A DNA stretch of 64,000 bases from Gammaproteobacteria bacterium (GTDB lineage Bacteria > Pseudomonadota > Gammaproteobacteria > Steroidobacterales > GCA-2729495), in contig QUBU01000008.1 of the NCBI GenBank assembly GCA_014337915.1, positions 1 through 64,000 on the forward strand. Reading direction: 5' to 3'. Each line of letters begins with the position of its first letter. Within the stretch, counting starts at the first letter, position 1. The notes below the pieces were generated by a model that did not search any database, was not told the origin of the DNA, and was given only the letters and a program-made list of their open reading frames with translations. The translations under genes were made by a program, and so were the position numbers. Below are positions 61,477-64,000 of the stretch, one piece after another.

Positions 61477-64000
61477 TCAAGACAGCACGGCCTCGCCTTC
61501 GGGCACGGCCCGCCCCGCCTCATGCGCCCCGGACAGCCAGAGATAGACCGCGGGCAGGATCAGCAGCGTGAACAGCGTGCCGATCGCCATCCCGGAGACC
61601 AGCACGATGCCGATGCTGTTGCGCGCCGCCGCGCCGGGGCCGCTGACCAGCACCAGCGGCAGGTGGCCGAACACCGTCGCCGCGGTGGTCATCAGCACCG
61701 GGCGCAGGCGCTCGAGCGAGGCCTCGCGGATGGCCGCCACGCGCTCCTGGCCGGCCTCGCGCAGCTTGTTGGCGAACTCGACGATGAGGATGCCGTTCTT
61801 GGCGATCAGGCCGACCAGTGTGATCAGCCCGACCTGGGTGAAGATGTTGATGGTGGTGAACTCGAGGAAGGTGAACACCAGGGCGCTGGTCAGCGCCAGC
61901 GGCACGGAGGCGAGCAGGATCACCAGCGGATCGCGGAAATTGCCGAACTGCGCGGTGAGAACCAGGTAGATCAGCAGCACGGCGAAGGCCAGCGTGCCGC
62001 TCAGGGTCGCGCCCTCGCTGCGGATCTGGCGTGACTCGCCGGCGTAGTCGATGGCATAGCCCGGCGGCAGCAACTCGGCCGCGGCCGCCTCGAGCGCCGC
62101 CAGCCCCTGCTCCTTGGTCAGCCCCGGGAAGATGCCGCCGTTGATGCGGAACGAATTGCGCTGCTGGAAGCGGTTGAGCGAGCGCGGCGCGGCGTTGCTC
62201 TCGACGCGCGCGAAGCTCGACACCGGGATCAGCTGCCCGCCGGGACCCATCACCTTGAGATCCAGCAGCCGGCTGACATCGCGGCGCTCGGCCTCGCCCA
62301 TCTGCGGGATGACCTTGTAGCTGCGCCCGTCGAGGTTGAAGCGGTTGACGTAGGCGCCCCCGAGGAGCACGCCCAGCTCCTGGCCGACCTGGGTGAGATC
62401 GAGCCCGAGGTCGGCCACGCGGTTGCGGTCGATCACCACGCTGGCCTGCGAGATGTCGACCTTCAGGTCGGTGTCGGCGAACATGAACCGGCCGGAGGCG
62501 CGCGCCGCCTTCACCAGGCCCTGCGCCACGGGGAGCATGCGCTCGATGTCGTCGGCGGAGGTGACCACCATCTCGACGTCGAACTGCCCCGCTCCCGGCA
62601 GCGCCGCCGCCAGCGACACGAAGGCACGCGCGCCGGTGATGTCGCGCACCAGCGCGTAGGCCTGCGGCAGGATCTCCATGGCGCTGCGCTCGCGCTGCGA
62701 ATAATCCTTGAGCGCCATGCCGCCGAAGCCGATGTTGCGCCGCGACAGCTCCCAGCTGAGGTAGGACTCCGGCAGCTCCAGCAACCGGCGCACGACCTCG
62801 GCGGTGCGCTCGGCGGTGTAGCGCACCGAGGCGTCGGGCGCCGACTCGACGAAGAAACTGATCTCGCCCTGGTCCTCGGTGGGTGCGAGTTCCCGCGGTG
62901 ACAGCAGGAACAGCGGCGCGAGCAGCAGCAGCGCCGCGCCACCGGCCAGCAGCGTGGTATTGCGCTGCGCCAGGGTGGCGTCCAGCACCCGGGCGTAGCG
63001 CTCGCGCAGCCGCATGAAGCGCGCCTCGACGAATGCCGCCAGCCGCGGCCGCTCCCGGCGCTCGCGCACCAGCTGCGAGCTCATGACCGGCGACAGTACC
63101 AGGGCGACGATGCCGGACATGATCACCGCCATCGCCAGCGTGAAGGCGAACTCCTTGAAGAGCACCCCGGTGAGGCCGGAGAGGAAGCCGATCGGCGCGT
63201 AGACCGCGGCCAGCGTGATGGTCATCGACACCAGCGGCGCAAACAGCTGGCGGGCGCTGGCGAGCGCTGCATCGATGCGGCCCATGCCCTGGTCCACCAG
63301 CCGCTGCACGTTCTCCACCACGACGATGGCATCGTCGACCACCAGCCCGACCGAGAGCACGATCGCCAGCATGGTCAGCAGGTTCAGCGAGAAGCCCAGC
63401 AGGTACATGAAGATGGCAGCGCCGACCAGCGAGATCGGGATAGCGACCAGCGGCACCAGCGCGGTACGCAGCGAGCCGAGGAACAGGAACACCACCAGCG
63501 CGACGATGGCCACCGTCTCGGCCAGCGTGGTGAAGATGCCGCGGATGGCGTTGCGCATGTAGAGCGTGCCGTCGTAGCCGACCAGCACGCGCATGCCGGC
63601 GGGCAGCGCCGGCTCGAGCTCGGCGAGGCGCTGGTACAGCGCATCGGCCACCTCGAGCTCATTTACCCCCGGCAGCGTCCACACCGCCATGAACACCGTG
63701 GGCTCCGCGTTCTCGCGGGTCTCCGAGGCCGCCTCCTCGGCGCCGAGCTCCACCCGGGCGACGTCGCGCAGGCGCAGCGTCGCCCCCGCCTTCTGGCGCA
63801 CGATGAGGTCGGCGAACTCCTCCGGCGAGCGCAGGTCGGTGTTCGCCAGCAGGTCCACCTGCGTCGACTCCCCCTCGGTGCGGCCGATCGCCGCCAGGTA
63901 GTTGTTGCGGCGGAGCGCGTCGTAGACCTCGCGGGCGCTGACACCGAGCGCCGCCATGCGCTCCGGATCCAGCCAGATGCGCATGGCGAGCGGCGTGCCG
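61477..64000 (-). CDS. RND efflux pump permease (AcrB/HAE1-like), C-terminal part
   Basis: The window holds the C-terminal 840 residues; the first roughly 190 lie beyond 64000. It carries the RND features: docking and porter domain (IWLDPERMAALGVSAREVYD), TM2-6 with the proton-relay LSVGLVVDDAIVVVENVQR, the second porter repeat, and the C-terminal TM8-12 (GLITLVGLIAKNGILIVEFA). The DD pair in TM4 is intact. The family exports drugs, dyes or other hydrophobic compounds with a periplasmic adaptor and outer-membrane channel, which would be upstream. The stop at 61477 lies 76 bp upstream of the amine oxidase start, both on the minus strand. Confidence 0.92.
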   Translation of the reverse strand, partial: GTPLAMRIWLDPERMAALGVSAREVYDALRRNNYLAAIGRTEGESTQVDLLANTDLRSPEEFADLIVRQKAGATLRLRDVARVELGAEEAASETRENAEPTVFMAVWTLPGVNELEVADALYQRLAELEPALPAGMRVLVGYDGTLYMRNAIRGIFTTLAETVAIVALVVFLFLGSLRTALVPLVAIPISLVGAAIFMYLLGFSLNLLTMLAIVLSVGLVVDDAIVVVENVQRLVDQGMGRIDAALASARQLFAPLVSMTITLAAVYAPIGFLSGLTGVLFKEFAFTLAMAVIMSGIVALVLSPVMSSQLVRERRERPRLAAFVEARFMRLRERYARVLDATLAQRNTTLLAGGAALLLLAPLFLLSPRELAPTEDQGEISFFVESAPDASVRYTAERTAEVVRRLLELPESYLSWELSRRNIGFGGMALKDYSQRERSAMEILPQAYALVRDITGARAFVSLAAALPGAGQFDVEMVVTSADDIERMLPVAQGLVKAARASGRFMFADTDLKVDISQASVVIDRNRVADLGLDLTQVGQELGVLLGGAYVNRFNLDGRSYKVIPQMGEAERRDVSRLLDLKVMGPGGQLIPVSSFARVESNAAPRSLNRFQQRNSFRINGGIFPGLTKEQGLAALEAAAAELLPPGYAIDYAGESRQIRSEGATLSGTLAFAVLLIYLVLTAQFGNFRDPLVILLASVPLALTSALVFTFLEFTTINIFTQVGLITLVGLIAKNGILIVEFANKLREAGQERVAAIREASLERLRPVLMTTAATVFGHLPLVLVSGPGAAARNSIGIVLVSGMAIGTLFTLLILPAVYLWLSGAHEAGRAVPEGEAVLS

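Overview
The window comes from a GC-rich (roughly 68% by eye) gammaproteobacterial chromosome. Pointers to the lineage are an aceB-aceA-aceK glyoxylate operon ending in isocitrate dehydrogenase kinase/phosphatase, a PrkA-YeaH-SpoVR stress operon, an FNR-type regulator with all four cluster cysteines, a QseBC-like pair next to a YgiW-like protein, DUF3391/HD-GYP proteins, and two exported proteins ending in VPxP-type C-terminal sorting signals. The mix fits Xanthomonadales/Steroidobacterales-like Gammaproteobacteria, but no rRNA or other phylogenetic marker is present. I saw no tRNA, rRNA, CRISPR array or prophage.

Layout. 1-5 kb: tail of an OmpA-like protein, a small cysteine-rich secreted protein, a UbiD decarboxylase, an alpha/beta hydrolase and an MFS transporter. 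4.5-10.6 kb: aceBAK and a WYL-type regulator. 10.6-14.2 kb: an unusual operon of two chelatase-like (CbiX-fold) lipoproteins around a NosR/RnfG-like membrane flavin/iron-sulfur protein. 14.4-25.8 kb: single genes and small operons (MetE-like enzyme, SCO1 plus methyltransferase, FNR, cytochromes c, a degenerate HD-GYP protein, GST, iron-sulfur repair hemerythrin, rRNA methyltransferase). 26-30.2 kb: EF-G and a divergent EF-G-2 paralogue, convergent. 30.4-34.5 kb: an exported protein and a PIG-L/GT2/GT-C operon. 34.6-39.2 kb: prkA-yeaH-spoVR. 39.5-43.5 kb: cyclic-di-GMP HD-GYP and EAL proteins, a glycine-zipper lipoprotein and an MscS channel. 43.6-46.1 kb: an 826-residue repeat protein with a C-terminal sorting signal. 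46.1-49.8 kb: QseBC-like signalling, YgiW-like protein and cytochrome b561. 49.8-53.8 kb: a fused acyl-CoA dehydrogenase and an acyl-CoA ligase, possibly for steroid-like side chains.

53.85-58.8 kb is accessory DNA of lower GC. It contains at least three integron attC sites and a half site, but no integrase in this window. The cassettes carry a TIR/nucleoside-deoxyribosyltransferase-fold protein, a BrnT/BrnA toxin-antitoxin pair with a promoter and operator-like palindrome, and a SnoaL-like protein. A HicA toxin with a shortened HicB follows. All genes run in the cassette direction, as expected for an integron array or a CALIN (attC cluster without integrase).

58.8-64 kb returns to ordinary chromosome: a membrane protein, a GFA-family zinc protein, a flavin amine oxidase lipoprotein and the C-terminal part of an RND efflux pump cut by the window end.

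The two most promising systems are the paired chelatase-lipoprotein/flavin-FeS operon (10,666-14,126) and the attC cassette array (55,892-57,511, with possible extensions on both sides).
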